From: Nonomuraea cypriaca
GTDB lineage: Bacteria; Actinomycetota; Actinomycetes; Streptosporangiales; Streptosporangiaceae
Direction: 5' to 3'
Length of the DNA: 64,000 nt
Assembly (NCBI RefSeq): GCF_015645445.1
Contig: NZ_JADOGI010000019.1
Coordinates: 1-64,000, forward strand
Under the pieces are notes generated by a model. The model ran no database searches and was not told the DNA's origin. It saw nothing but the letters and a program-made list of their open reading frames with translations. Of this stretch, positions 1-8,542 are shown one piece after another. Made by a program: the position numbers and the translations under genes. Positions within the stretch are counted from its first letter, which is position 1. Each line of letters starts with the position of its first letter.

Positions 1-60
1 TCATACATGTAAAACATGCACTGGCTTTTAACACACTGTTGAGTTCTCAAGAAACGGCCG
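1..60 (-). promoter_or_regulatory. rRNA operon leader (16S gene lies off the left edge)
   Basis: Read on the minus strand this holds TTGAGAACTCAACAGTGTG followed by an A-rich string and an AGCCAGTGCATG element. A TTGAGAACTCAAC element of this kind is characteristic of the untranslated leader (boxA/processing region) before 16S rRNA in actinomycetes. The rRNA gene itself is not in the window, so the assignment rests on this short conserved string. The same motif class also occurs in the 16S-23S spacer, but the promoter-like sequence just upstream favours the leader. Confidence 0.5.
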
Positions 61-120
61 CGTACACCCTCACAGGAACTTTCACATTCCCGCTCAGGGG
101 CGTTCATTTCGTTGTGTCTT

Positions 121-150
121 AATCTTCCCAGCCGTTCAAGTCTCTGTCAA
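121..150 (-). promoter_or_regulatory. Candidate rRNA operon promoter
   Basis: On the minus strand a perfect TTGACA (-35, positions 150-145) is followed after 18 bp by AAGATT (126-121). It lies about 60 bp upstream of the rRNA-leader-like string and points toward the left edge. The -35 is perfect and the -10 is weak, which is common in actinomycete rrn promoters. Further promoters may exist between 150 and 300 but none is clear. Confidence 0.4.
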
Positions 151-458
151 ATTGACCCGACTCGCACAATCTGCGGAAATTAAGCCGCGCCCCTTCCGGG
201 ACAACCCCTCTAACTTACCAGCCCATCGGAGTGGAAGTGTCAGGAGCGGTCCCCGGGTGGGACCGGCGACCAGCGCCGTCCCCGCGGGACTGGTGAACTC
301 TATGTACGCCTCAGGGAACCGTCAAATCGGTTGCGCGAGCACCCGCCGGCGGTCGTCCGGTAACGAGACGACCACGGCGACGCCGGCCGATGGCAAACGC
401 GGTCGCCGTATGGGCGATGCCGATGGATCTCCCGCGCACCCTGGGTAGGTACGGAGGC

Positions 459-1499
459 GTGCGAGATCAACCCGTCCCCAGGCCGCTCATCATCCTGGTG
501 GGCATCGCCGCGGCGGTGGTCGCCCTCTTCGGTCTGCGCGAGGTCGCCTCCATCGCCGGGCCAGTCGTGCTGGCACTCGTCCTGGTCATCGCCGTCTCCC
601 CGGTACGCAGCCGGCTCGACGCCATGAGGGCCCCGATCTGGATCCAGGTCGCGGTGCCGTTCCTGATCGTGGTGCTGGTGCTGGTGGGCATGGTCGGCAT
701 CCTGACCATCTCGATCACCGAGCTGACCTCGTTGCTGCCCGCGTACGCCCCCGAGTTCCAGCAGCTGCTCGCCGACGCCCAGCAGTGGGCCACCACGCAC
801 GGCATCAGCAACGACTTGCTCAACCGGGGGTTGGAGGCGATCGATCCCGGGCGGGTGCTCGGGCTGGCGCAGGGGCTGCTCGGCAGTCTGATCGGCGTGT
901 TGTCGGCGTTGTTCCTCATCATCGTGTTGCTGCTGGCCATGTGTCTGGACGCGCCGGTGACGGCGAAGATCCTGACCACCGGGGAGGGGAACAGGCCGCA
1001 GCTGGTGACGGCGCTGGCCATGTTCGCGCACAAGACGCGCCGCTATCTCATCGTCTCCACCGTCTTCGGGCTGATCAACGCGACGCTCAACGTCCTGGCG
1101 CTGACCTTGCTGGACGTGCCCCTGCCGCTGCTCTGGGGGGTGCTCGCGCTCATCGCCAACTACATCCCGAACGTCGGTTTCGTCATCAGCCTGGTGCCGC
1201 CCGCCCTGCTCGCCCTGCTGGACGGCGGGGTGCAGACGATGGTGCTGGTCATCGCCGCCTACACCGTCATCAACGTCGTCACCCAGTCGTTCATCCTGCC
1301 GAAGTTCCTGGGCGACGCCGTGGGGCTGTCGACGACGATGACGTTCATCTCGCTGATCGTCTGGACGTTCGTGCTGGGGCCGCTGGGCGCCATCCTGGCC
1401 ATTCCGCTGAGCCTGCTGGCGCGGGCGGTGCTGATCGACAGCGATCCGCGAGCCGGGTGGGTGCGGGCGCTCGTGTCAGGCAGTCGCCCGCGCGGGTGA
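459..1499 (+). CDS. AI-2E family (PerM/YdiK-like) membrane transporter
   Basis: Polytopic inner-membrane protein of the AI-2E exporter/PerM family. The order is typical: two hydrophobic hairpins at the N-terminus, a central amphipathic region (LLPAYAPEFQQLLADAQQW), and then a C-terminal block of membrane helices with LIANYIPNVGFVISLVPP and the conserved GDAVGLSTTMTFISL stretch. The substrate cannot be predicted; members export small molecules or act as Na+/H+ antiporters. The GTG at 459 puts the first membrane helix close to the N-terminus, with GGTAGG upstream; ATG codons at 390, 417 and 423 are in frame and possible. The 3' end overlaps the convergent AraC gene by 24 bp. Confidence 0.85.
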   Translation: MRDQPVPRPLIILVGIAAAVVALFGLREVASIAGPVVLALVLVIAVSPVRSRLDAMRAPIWIQVAVPFLIVVLVLVGMVGILTISITELTSLLPAYAPEFQQLLADAQQWATTHGISNDLLNRGLEAIDPGRVLGLAQGLLGSLIGVLSALFLIIVLLLAMCLDAPVTAKILTTGEGNRPQLVTALAMFAHKTRRYLIVSTVFGLINATLNVLALTLLDVPLPLLWGVLALIANYIPNVGFVISLVPPALLALLDGGVQTMVLVIAAYTVINVVTQSFILPKFLGDAVGLSTTMTFISLIVWTFVLGPLGAILAIPLSLLARAVLIDSDPRAGWVRALVSGSRPRG

Positions 1500-2243
1500 G
1501 ACCAGGTGGCCCATCGCCACCCCGCTCAGCCGCTTGACGTCGTGTGACAGGTGCGCCTGGTCGGCGTAGCCGGCCGTGACGGCGACCTCGGCCAGTGGGA
1601 CGCCCGCGCGGGCCAGCCGCAGCGCACGCTGGAAGCGGACGATGCGCTGCAGGGTCTTGGGCGCGTAGCCGAACGCGCTCACGCTGCGGCGGTGCAGCTG
1701 GCGCTCGCTGAGGCCGAGGTCCCTGGCCACCTCCGCGACGGTGCGGCCGCGCCGGAGGGCCGTGGCGACGGCCGGGACGGCGGGGTCGACGGTGGCCGAT
1801 CGGGCCAGCCGGTGCCGGACCGCCCACCGCATGGCCGCCAGGCGGGCGCCGAGCCGCGGCTCGCACCCCGGGACGGACAGCGCGCGAAGGTCGGACAGCG
1901 CGGGGAGGTCGACCAGCGGGACACGCTCGTCACGCAGGTCGGACAGCGCGGGGAGGTCGGACAACGGGACGCGCTGGTCACGCAGGTCGGACAGCGGGAC
2001 GCCGAAGACGTCGCCCGCCGCGCCCGGCCTGAAGCGGATGCCCGCGAACGTGTCTCCGGCCGCCATCGGCGTGGGCATGGGCCCGGTGTCGGGACCGGCC
2101 ACGAACAGCCCCTCGGGGCCCCAGATGAGGTCGACGCAGGCATCCGGCACCACGAGCTGGGTGGAGTCGGCCTCGCTGACCTGGTGCCACACGCAGGCGA
2201 TGCGGCCTGCGAGGTCGGGCTCGGGTGGCCGTTCCACGTACAT
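1476..2243 (-). CDS. AraC family transcriptional regulator with internal 16-residue repeats
   Basis: DNA-binding regulator of 255 residues. The N-terminal part (about 1-82, with DACVDLIWG and FRPGAAGDVFG) resembles the sensor domain of AraC regulators that carry a DUF6597-like N-terminus. The C-terminal part (about 160-245) is the double helix-turn-helix, with VAEVARDLGLSERQLHRR and the second helix pair ending in AGYADQAHLSHDVKRLSG. Between them residues 84-122 are 2.4 copies of a 16-residue unit. The ATG at 2243 is 36 bp downstream of the end of the next minus-strand gene, so the two may be co-transcribed. The effector is unknown. Confidence 0.85.
   Translation of the reverse strand: MYVERPPEPDLAGRIACVWHQVSEADSTQLVVPDACVDLIWGPEGLFVAGPDTGPMPTPMAAGDTFAGIRFRPGAAGDVFGVPLSDLRDQRVPLSDLPALSDLRDERVPLVDLPALSDLRALSVPGCEPRLGARLAAMRWAVRHRLARSATVDPAVPAVATALRRGRTVAEVARDLGLSERQLHRRSVSAFGYAPKTLQRIVRFQRALRLARAGVPLAEVAVTAGYADQAHLSHDVKRLSGVAMGHLVSPARATA
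1889..1996. repeat. 48-bp tandem repeat inside the AraC gene (about 2.25 copies)
   Basis: Units start at 1889, 1937 and 1985, and each begins with GGTCGGACAGCG. The first two are nearly identical over 48 bp; the third matches for about 12 bp. The period is a multiple of three, so the frame is kept. It encodes the 16-residue unit LSDLRDxRVPLxDLPA between the sensor and DNA-binding domains. Confidence 0.9.
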
Positions 2244-2279
2244 GGGCCCAACGTACGCGACCGCACCGACAGAAGCGTC

Positions 2280-3134
2280 TCACCCGGGCAGCCGCCCGTA
2301 CGCGCGCAGTGTCTTGAGGCGGTGTACGGCGAGGTGGCCGCCCCATTCGTGCGCGACCACCGGGGTCCAGACCGACCAGTTGACGCCCACCGCCTCGTCG
2401 TCGAACCGGGTGGCCATGAGCACGTCGAGGTGGGTGTCCATGACCTCCGCCGAGAACAGCGGCAGCCGCGACGGCTCCGGCGCGAAGTCCGGCGGGAAGT
2501 GCGCGTGCCCGGTCTCGTGCGGGTCGAAGGCGACCGTGGCGAGGATGGCGTCCCGCAGCCGGGCGAACTCGGCCTCCGCCCGGTCCCGGTCGGGCACCAG
2601 GTTCAGGAATGTCACCACCGCGCGAGCGTCGTACGGGCTCATCTCCTCCAGTGAGGCGATGCGGGACCAGCAGAAGTCGGTCGCGGCGGGCAACCATGGA
2701 TGGGTGATGCCGTGCTCGTGCAGCAGCCCGGCGAGGGACGCGGTCGGTACGAGGTGGCCGGGCGGGTCGTCGTCCGCCTGCCACCACGGCGCGCTCGGCG
2801 TGCCCCTGACGGAAGGCAGCACGAACGGCACGCCGCCGTCCTGCGCGCTGACACGCAACAGGTAGTCGCAGGCGGCGGGCACCATCGGCGAGTCGAAGGC
2901 GTCGAGCTCGGCCAGGATCCAGAACGCCACCTCGACAGGCTCCGGCTGGCTGCCGGCACCGCGGAGGTCGGGTTCGAGTGCGTGGCCGAAGCCGCCGTCG
3001 GGGTTCTGATAGCAGCGCAGCGCGTCCAGCACCCGCTCGCGCGAGCCGCCACGGAACAGCGCGTCGAAGCGCAGCCGGTCGATCAGCCTGCCGTGCAGCT
3101 GGAGGTATCTCTCCGCGCGGTCGAGCATGTCCAT
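2280..3134 (-). CDS. Prenyltransferase/squalene-cyclase-fold-like protein
   Basis: Protein of 284 residues with a QNPDGGFGHALEPD motif near the N-terminus (about 40-53). This resembles the QxxDGGFG/QW repeat of alpha-alpha toroid proteins such as squalene-hopene cyclase and prenyltransferases. No complete catalytic DxDD or zinc site is visible, so an enzymatic role is uncertain. The ATG at 3134 is chosen because GGGAGG lies a few bases upstream and reading further upstream gives unlikely sequence. It is followed by the AraC gene after 36 bp and is divergent from the small gene at 3214. Confidence 0.65.
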   Translation of the reverse strand: MDMLDRAERYLQLHGRLIDRLRFDALFRGGSRERVLDALRCYQNPDGGFGHALEPDLRGAGSQPEPVEVAFWILAELDAFDSPMVPAACDYLLRVSAQDGGVPFVLPSVRGTPSAPWWQADDDPPGHLVPTASLAGLLHEHGITHPWLPAATDFCWSRIASLEEMSPYDARAVVTFLNLVPDRDRAEAEFARLRDAILATVAFDPHETGHAHFPPDFAPEPSRLPLFSAEVMDTHLDVLMATRFDDEAVGVNWSVWTPVVAHEWGGHLAVHRLKTLRAYGRLPG

Positions 3135-3213
3135 GTCGGTGGTCCTCCCGTAGTGAGCTCGCACCGCGAAGCTATCCCGGTACCCGTGCCGCCTTCTTGT
3201 CACAATCGGACGT

Positions 3214-3561
3214 ATGGAGCAGCGGCGGTGGAACATCGACGAGCGGTTCACCGGAGTGAGCGACGCGGCGGCGATGCTGCCCGCCGTACACGAGCTGGAG
3301 GAGGCGATGCGCGGGGACGGGTGGGTGACCGAGGACCCCGACGCGCACCTCCTGCCCCATCTGCGGCGCGCGCCCGGCTGGGAGGTGCTGGGCGCGCGAC
3401 TGCTCGACGACGGGTTCTACGAGGTGCGGGCGCGTCCGGAGGAGCGGCCGGCGGGCATCGGCATGCACCGGGCCGTGATCCGGCTGCTGTCCGTGATCGC
3501 GGAGCCGACCTTCCTCGTACGCCCCACGCGGGGGGCAAGCCCCCCGCGCTCCCCCCAATAA
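3214..3561 (+). CDS. Small conserved-type hypothetical protein
   Basis: Protein of 115 residues, acidic and soluble, with no signal peptide. The body (MEQRRWNIDERFTGV to IAEPTFLVRP) has normal actinomycete codon use, so it is probably a real gene. The last nine residues (GASPPRSPQ) are encoded by one arm and the flank of a perfect GC-rich hairpin, so the reading frame may have been extended or the original stop lost when that element arrived. I do not recognise the family. The start is divergent from the toroid-fold gene with an 80-bp shared upstream region. Confidence 0.6.
   Translation: MEQRRWNIDERFTGVSDAAAMLPAVHELEEAMRGDGWVTEDPDAHLLPHLRRAPGWEVLGARLLDDGFYEVRARPEERPAGIGMHRAVIRLLSVIAEPTFLVRPTRGASPPRSPQ
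3527..3548. repeat. Perfect GC-rich palindrome, copy 1
   Basis: Arms 3527-3536 (CGCGGGGGGC) and 3539-3548 (GCCCCCCGCG) are perfectly complementary around an AA loop. The element lies inside the 3' end of the small gene. A nearly identical element occurs 58 bp further on. It could act as a bidirectional terminator or be a REP-like palindrome. Confidence 0.85.
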
Positions 3562-3584
3562 GCGGGGAAGAGTCGTTCTGTCAA

Positions 3585-3604
3585 CGCGGGGGCAAGCCCC
3601 CGCG
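3585..3604. terminator. Perfect GC-rich palindrome, copy 2; likely bidirectional terminator
   Basis: Arms 3585-3593 and 3596-3604 (CGCGGGGGC/GCCCCCGCG) pair perfectly around AA. It sits between the convergent ends of the small plus-strand gene (3561) and the ABC permease (3639), where a terminator for both is expected. There is no U tract, as is usual in high-GC actinomycetes. Confidence 0.55.
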
Positions 3605-3638
3605 TACAAGTCGCACGGACATCTGATCAGGGTGATCG

Positions 3639-4835
3639 TCACGGAGTAGCGAGAGCCTCCGTCGGTGACATGCGGGCGGCGCGTACCGCTGGGTAGAAGC
3701 CCGCGATGCCGCCGATGGCCAGCGTGGCGAGGACGCCGCCCACCATGGCCCAGACGGGCACGATCGCGGGCCAGCTCTGGATGCCCGCGTACGCGGAGGT
3801 GACGCCGATGCCGAGCAGCACCCCACCGATCCCGCCGATGGCCGACAGCAGCAGCGACTCGGCCAGGAACTGGACGCGGATCTGGCCGCGGGTGGCCCCC
3901 AGCGAGCGGCGCAGCCCGATCTCGGCACGCCGCTCCAGGACCGAGATGACCATGGTGTTGGCCACGCCCACGCCTCCGACCAGCAGTGCGACACCGCCGA
4001 GGCCGAGGAGTAGGGCGTTCAGTGTGGCGTCGGTGGCCTGTTTGGCGGCCAGCACGTCCGACGGTCTGGACACCTCGACCTCGTTGGGGCTCTCGGGGTT
4101 GGCGGTGGCGCCGAGCACGTCGCGTACGTCGGCGACGAACTCCTCCCGCGCCCTGGCGTAGATCGTGGTGGCGTAGCCGTCGAAGCCCAGCCGCTCCGCC
4201 GCGACCGGCCAGCCGACCAGCGCGGCCGTGTCGAGCTCGGGGGCGAGCGGCGCGGGCGCGAGCACCCCGACGACGGTGAACCACTGCTCGCCCAGCCAGA
4301 CCCGCTGGTCCGGACCCGCCTGGACGACGCCGAGCCGGTCGGCCGCCTTGGCGCCGAGCACGGTGGCGGGGTAGCGGTGGGTGGCCTCGTTCAGCCAGAC
4401 GCCGCTGACGACGGTGGCGCCGACGTCCGCGGGCAGGTCGAGCCGGGCGGCGGTGACCGAGACGCTGCCGGTCTCCGCGGCCGGGATGTGGTCGTTGCGG
4501 TAGACGTTGGCGGGGGTCGTGCCGGTCGCGGTGACCGCGGTGACGGGCTCGATCTGGTCGATCATGCCTTCTGACTCGGCGGGCAGGTGCGACGCCTCCC
4601 CGAACAGGTTCTGGCCGGGCGAGACGGTGAGCAGGTTGGTGCCGAGCGCTTCGAGCTGCCGGTTCAGGTTCTCCTGGCTGGAGGCGGAGATGCCGACGAC
4701 GCCGAGCATGGCGGCGATGCCGATGGCGATCCCGAGCGCCGACAGGAACACCCGCAGCGGTCTGGACCGCAGCCCCGAGCCGCCGACCCTGATCACGTCG
4801 CGTGGCCGCATACGGGCCGGGACGAGGACGCTCAT
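3639..4835 (-). CDS. MacB-like ABC transporter permease
   Basis: Permease of the MacB/FtsX type, 398 residues. It has one N-terminal membrane helix ([23 protein letters not shown]), a large extracytoplasmic domain (about 60-270), and three C-terminal helices containing [21 protein letters not shown] and the [24 protein letters not shown] motif that is diagnostic for the family. It is the last gene of the operon that starts at the response regulator. The ATG overlaps the stop of the ATPase gene by 4 bp (4832-4835), so translation is coupled. Probable role: export of an antimicrobial or envelope-active substrate with the adaptor and ATPase. Confidence 0.93.
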   Translation of the reverse strand: MSVLVPARMRPRDVIRVGGSGLRSRPLRVFLSALGIAIGIAAMLGVVGISASSQENLNRQLEALGTNLLTVSPGQNLFGEASHLPAESEGMIDQIEPVTAVTATGTTPANVYRNDHIPAAETGSVSVTAARLDLPADVGATVVSGVWLNEATHRYPATVLGAKAADRLGVVQAGPDQRVWLGEQWFTVVGVLAPAPLAPELDTAALVGWPVAAERLGFDGYATTIYARAREEFVADVRDVLGATANPESPNEVEVSRPSDVLAAKQATDATLNALLLGLGGVALLVGGVGVANTMVISVLERRAEIGLRRSLGATRGQIRVQFLAESLLLSAIGGIGGVLLGIGVTSAYAGIQSWPAIVPVWAMVGGVLATLAIGGIAGFYPAVRAARMSPTEALATP

Positions 4836-5500
4836 ACCCGCACCCCGTCCGGCACGACGCGGCCGTCGAGCATCTCGATCTGCCTGGGGAGCGAGGCGGC
4901 GATGTCGCGGTCGTGGGTGATGATGACCACGGTGGTCCCCGCCGCGTTCAGTTCGCGCAGCAGCTCCATCACCCCGGCTCCTGAGCGGGAGTCGAGGTTG
5001 CCCGTCGGCTCGTCGGCCAGCAGCAGTCGCGGGTCGCCGACCACGGCGCGGGCGATGGCGACGCGCTGCCGCTCGCCGCCGGACAGCTCGTGCGGGCGAT
5101 GGCCGAGCCGGTGCCCGAGCCCCACGCGTTCCAGGGCGTCGTACGCCCGGAGGCGCCGTTCGCGCGGGGACGGGCCCGCGTACAGGAGGCCGTCGGCCAC
5201 GTTGTCCAGCACGGGCACGCCGGTGGTGAGGTGGAACTGCTGGAAGACGAAGCCGATGACGTTCGCGCGCAGGGCGGACAGCTGCTTGTCGTTGAGTGAG
5301 AGCACGTCGTGCCCGGCGATGCGTACGGTGCCGCCGGTCGGGCGGTCGAGGGTGCCGATCATGTTGAGCATGGTCGACTTGCCGGACCCCGACGGGCCGA
5401 CGATGCCGACGAGCTCGCCGTGGTCGATGCCCATGGAGACGCCGCGGAGTGCGGCGACGTCGCCGTACTCCTTGCTCACGTCGTGCAATTCCACGATCAC
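4832..5500 (-). CDS. ABC transporter ATP-binding protein (MacB/LolD type)
   Basis: ATPase of 222 residues that powers the MacB-like permease. Walker A is GPSGSGKST (about 36-44), the Q loop is [17 protein letters not shown], the signature is LSGGERQR, Walker B is [14 protein letters not shown], and the switch histidine is in [11 protein letters not shown]. The [18 protein letters not shown] stretch is typical of the LolD/MacB subgroup. Its start overlaps the adaptor stop (5497-5500) and its stop overlaps the permease start (4832-4835). Confidence 0.95.
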   Translation of the reverse strand: MIVELHDVSKEYGDVAALRGVSMGIDHGELVGIVGPSGSGKSTMLNMIGTLDRPTGGTVRIAGHDVLSLNDKQLSALRANVIGFVFQQFHLTTGVPVLDNVADGLLYAGPSPRERRLRAYDALERVGLGHRLGHRPHELSGGERQRVAIARAVVGDPRLLLADEPTGNLDSRSGAGVMELLRELNAAGTTVVIITHDRDIAASLPRQIEMLDGRVVPDGVRV

Positions 5501-6591
5501 TTGGGCACCGCCACGGTCATGCCCTCGTTCACGCCCGTGACCTCCACCTTGCCGTCGGCGAACATGCCGGTCTCGACCGCGACGTAGCGGGTGGCGGCGC
5601 CCTCCACGACCTGTACGCCGTAACCGCCCTCGGCGAGGGCGACGAGCGCGCCGACCGGTACGGCCAGGACGTTCTCGCGCTGCTCCGAGACGATCGTGAC
5701 GTCCACGGGCGCGGCGTCGAACGACTTCTTCAGCCCACTCACCGACACCCTGACCTCGACCGTGGTGGCGGTGTCCGTGCCGCTGCCGGTCTCGGTGGCG
5801 ACCTTGCCGACGCCGGCGACCTCGCCCTTCACGGTGCTGCCGTCGGGCAGCTCCACAGTGGCCTTCATGCCCTTCCTGACCAGGTGCTCGTCGGCCACGT
5901 CGAGGTTGACGAGCACCTCGCGGGTGGTGCCTGTGGCGGTGAGCACGGGGCCGCTGCCCGGGTCGCCGAGGGTCTTCTTGAGCTCGGCGACGCGGATGCG
6001 GCCGTCGGCCACCACGACGTCACCGGGCTCGACCCTTCCCGTGACGTCGAGGCCCAGGTCCTCCTGCCAGTCCTCGACCGCCTCCCTGGTGGACCAGGTG
6101 AACGCGTTGTCCACGTCGAAGCCGGTGTAGCCGAGCTTGTCCAGGTTGCGTTCGAGCAGTTCGACGTCCTTGCCCTCGACCCCGTCCTCCAGGGTGCGGT
6201 AGAGGGGGATGGTGCCGTAGAGGAGGGGGCGGCGGTCGGCGTCCACGCTGTAGACGCCGTGGCCCCTGGTGATGGTGGAGCCCTCGCCGGGGAGCCAGGT
6301 GATCGTGCCCTGGGACTTGCCGGCGACCGTCAGCGGGTCGCCGTAGCCGAGGGTGCCGTCCACGGTCTTGGTCGCCGTCAGGGTCGTACGGGTCACCTTG
6401 ACGGTGGCCGGGGGTGTCCGGGTGGCGGCGGCCGTACCTGCGCTGCCGCCGCCGAAGCCCACGGCGGCGGCCGCGACGGCGGCGGCGAGCAGCGCGACCC
6501 CGCCCGTCCAGGCGAGGACGCGCAGCGGGCGGCGGCGACGGGGCGGCAGGGCGCGGAGCGCGCGTTCGTTCTTCTCCTGCACCTGCGTCAC
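5497..6591 (-). CDS. HlyD/MacA-like efflux adaptor with peptidoglycan-binding domain
   Basis: Membrane-anchored adaptor of 364 residues. An N-terminal helix ([24 protein letters not shown]) anchors it. Residues about 140-185 ([20 protein letters not shown], then [17 protein letters not shown]) form a peptidoglycan-binding_1 domain, common in Gram-positive adaptors. The rest is beta-barrel and membrane-proximal domain ([38 protein letters not shown]). The start is GTG at 6591, whose GTGA overlaps the lipoprotein stop; extending upstream would read through the lipoprotein gene in another frame. It probably couples the MacB-like pump to the cell wall. Confidence 0.88.
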   Translation of the reverse strand: MTQVQEKNERALRALPPRRRRPLRVLAWTGGVALLAAAVAAAAVGFGGGSAGTAAATRTPPATVKVTRTTLTATKTVDGTLGYGDPLTVAGKSQGTITWLPGEGSTITRGHGVYSVDADRRPLLYGTIPLYRTLEDGVEGKDVELLERNLDKLGYTGFDVDNAFTWSTREAVEDWQEDLGLDVTGRVEPGDVVVADGRIRVAELKKTLGDPGSGPVLTATGTTREVLVNLDVADEHLVRKGMKATVELPDGSTVKGEVAGVGKVATETGSGTDTATTVEVRVSVSGLKKSFDAAPVDVTIVSEQRENVLAVPVGALVALAEGGYGVQVVEGAATRYVAVETGMFADGKVEVTGVNEGMTVAVPK

Positions 6592-7109
6592 TTGCCCGTC
6601 CCTCTTCCCAGGGACTTGTTGCAGGCCTGGAGCGCCTTCATGGTCTTGGGATCCTCGCGCGCGATGGTGCCCATGGTGCCGTTGGCGAAGGTGCCGTCGG
6701 GGTTGGGGTCGGGCATGTCCACGCCGTTCTCGCGCATGCACTGCGCGAGATTGCGAAGTTGTTCGACGTTCTGCGGGTTGGCGCGGTCGGCCACCTTGGC
6801 CGGCGCTTCGGCGCGGCAGACCTCGAGTGCCTCCGCGACCTTCTTCTTGTCGACGCCCTCGATCTTGGTCAGGCCGCCGCCGCCCTTGGGGCCCGGATCC
6901 TCCATGGGCACGCCGTTCTCGCGCATGCACGCGGCGAACTTCCTGCCCTGCTCCTCCGGGTCCGCCGTGGTGGTGGACGACGCGCTGGCGGCCGGCTTGG
7001 CGGTGCCGGCGGCGGCTACGGAGGCGACGCCGGTGTCGCCCTGCCGGCTGCCGCAGCCCGCGACCGCGACCGCGGCCATGAGCGCTGTGACGATCAGTGT
7101 CTTTCTCAT
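6588..7109 (-). CDS. Lipoprotein with duplicated CMRENG motifs, coupled to the efflux operon
   Basis: Exported lipoprotein: MRKTLIVT plus a hydrophobic core and the lipobox AVAGC, with the acylated Cys at about residue 19. After a Ser/Thr/Ala-rich linker the mature part contains two related blocks, FAACMRENGVPMEDPGP and LAQCMRENGVDMPDPNP, each followed by a second Cys later (EVCRAEA, QACNKSLG). This suggests an internal duplication with two disulfides. It lies between the sensor kinase and the adaptor and may be a sensing or accessory component. A TTG at 7136 overlapping the kinase stop is an alternative start; the ATG at 7109 gives a compact signal peptide. Confidence 0.8.
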   Translation of the reverse strand: MRKTLIVTALMAAVAVAGCGSRQGDTGVASVAAAGTAKPAASASSTTTADPEEQGRKFAACMRENGVPMEDPGPKGGGGLTKIEGVDKKKVAEALEVCRAEAPAKVADRANPQNVEQLRNLAQCMRENGVDMPDPNPDGTFANGTMGTIAREDPKTMKALQACNKSLGRGTGK

Positions 7110-7132
7110 GCTCCGAATGTGCCGAGCGCTCT

Positions 7133-8542
7133 TCAACGCGGGCTTGGAGCCGCCTGGGAGTCAGGTAGGAGCACGCGGAAGGTCGCGCCCGCACCGGGCG
7201 CTGTGTCCAGCTCGACCCGGCCGCCGTGCGCGCGGACGATCGCCGAGACGATGGCCAGGCCGAGCCCGGCGCCGCCGTCGGCCCTGGACCTGCCCGCGCT
7301 GACCCGGTAGAGCCGGTCGAACAGCCTCGGCACGTGCTCGGGCGGCACTCCGGGACCGGTGTCCGACACCTCCAGCACCCCCATGCCGCCGGACCTGCCC
7401 AGCTTGACGGTGATCGCGGCGTCGGGCGGCGTGTGGCAGAGCGCGTTGCCGACCAGGTTGGCGGCCACCTGGCGCAGACGGGCCTCGTCGCCGACGATGG
7501 AGACGGGCGCGAGCTGGTCGCCGAGGGCGGTCAGCCTGACCTGCCGGTCCGGCACGCGTACGCGGGCGTCGCGGATCGTGTCGGCGGCCACCTCCAGGAG
7601 GTCGACGGGGCGGCGGTCGAGCGGGCGTTCCTCGTCGAGCTGGGCCAGCGTGAGCAGGTCGTTGACGAGCACGCCCATCCTGGCGGCCTCGTCCTCGATC
7701 CTGCGCATCGTCTCGTCGGTGTCGCCGCCGCCTCTTCTGTGCAGCTCGGCGAAGCCGCGGACGGACGTGAGCGGGGTGCGCAGCTCGTGAGAGGCGTCGG
7801 CGAGGAAGCGCCGCATCCTGGCCTCGGAGTCGGTCCTGGCGGCGATCTCGGACTGGAGGCGGTCGAGCATGACGTTCATGGCGCCCGCCAGGCGGCCGGG
7901 CTCGGTGTGCGGGTCGTGTCCCGGCACCCTGCGGGCGAAGTCGCCGCGCGCGATGTGGCCCGCCGTGGCCTCCATCCTGGTCAGGGGGCGCAGGCCGAGG
8001 CGTACGACGGCGGCGGCGGCCAGGCCGAGCAGGAGCAGCACGAACGCGCTGACCGCGACCGCGATGACGATGGCCGAGGTCAGGGTCTGCTCCAGCTCGG
8101 CGAGCGACTGGGCGAACACCCACGTCTCGCCGGTGGACAACTCGACGGCGCGGACCCGCCATGAGTCGCCCGTCGTGCCCGGCACGGTGTAGGGGACGTC
8201 GGTCCTGATGACGTCGATGACCGGGGCGGGCTGGTCCTGCTCGTCGGCGGACTGGTAGCGCAACGTGCCGTCGGCGTCGTAGATCAGCATCCGCTGGATC
8301 GCCGAGATCCGCTTGCCGATCAGGGCTTCCAGGCCGTTGGTGATCGGCTTCGTCCGCAACGCCTGGAAGGTCTTCGCGGAGGTGGCCTTGGAGAACTGCT
8401 GGAGCTGATCGTCCACGCGGTCCATCAGGTTGTCGCGAAGCAGCATGACGCCGACCACGTTGGACAACACGAGCGCGAGCGTGGTGAGGCCGAGGATGGC
8501 CATGACCAGGCGGGTGCGCAGGGTCCAGGTGGCGGGTCTCAT
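7133..8542 (-). CDS. Two-component sensor histidine kinase
   Basis: Membrane sensor kinase of 469 residues. Two membrane helices (about 12-35 and 155-182) flank an extracytoplasmic sensor domain of about 120 residues. A HAMP linker (RPLTRMEATAGHIARGDFAR) follows. The dimerisation domain has DASHELRTPLTSVRGFAEL, with phospho-His at about 252, and the ATPase has N (NLVGNALCHTPPD), G1 (VSDTGPGVP) and G2 (GGAGLGLAIV) boxes. The start ATG at 8542 overlaps the regulator stop by 4 bp. It probably senses envelope stress or the pump substrate and controls its own operon. Confidence 0.94.
   Translation of the reverse strand: MRPATWTLRTRLVMAILGLTTLALVLSNVVGVMLLRDNLMDRVDDQLQQFSKATSAKTFQALRTKPITNGLEALIGKRISAIQRMLIYDADGTLRYQSADEQDQPAPVIDVIRTDVPYTVPGTTGDSWRVRAVELSTGETWVFAQSLAELEQTLTSAIVIAVAVSAFVLLLLGLAAAAVVRLGLRPLTRMEATAGHIARGDFARRVPGHDPHTEPGRLAGAMNVMLDRLQSEIAARTDSEARMRRFLADASHELRTPLTSVRGFAELHRRGGGDTDETMRRIEDEAARMGVLVNDLLTLAQLDEERPLDRRPVDLLEVAADTIRDARVRVPDRQVRLTALGDQLAPVSIVGDEARLRQVAANLVGNALCHTPPDAAITVKLGRSGGMGVLEVSDTGPGVPPEHVPRLFDRLYRVSAGRSRADGGAGLGLAIVSAIVRAHGGRVELDTAPGAGATFRVLLPDSQAAPSPR

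Noticed and set aside
3527-3604. Both hairpins as simple intrinsic terminators
   Set aside because: The first lies within coding sequence and neither has a U tract; I keep a terminator role only for the second, with moderate confidence.
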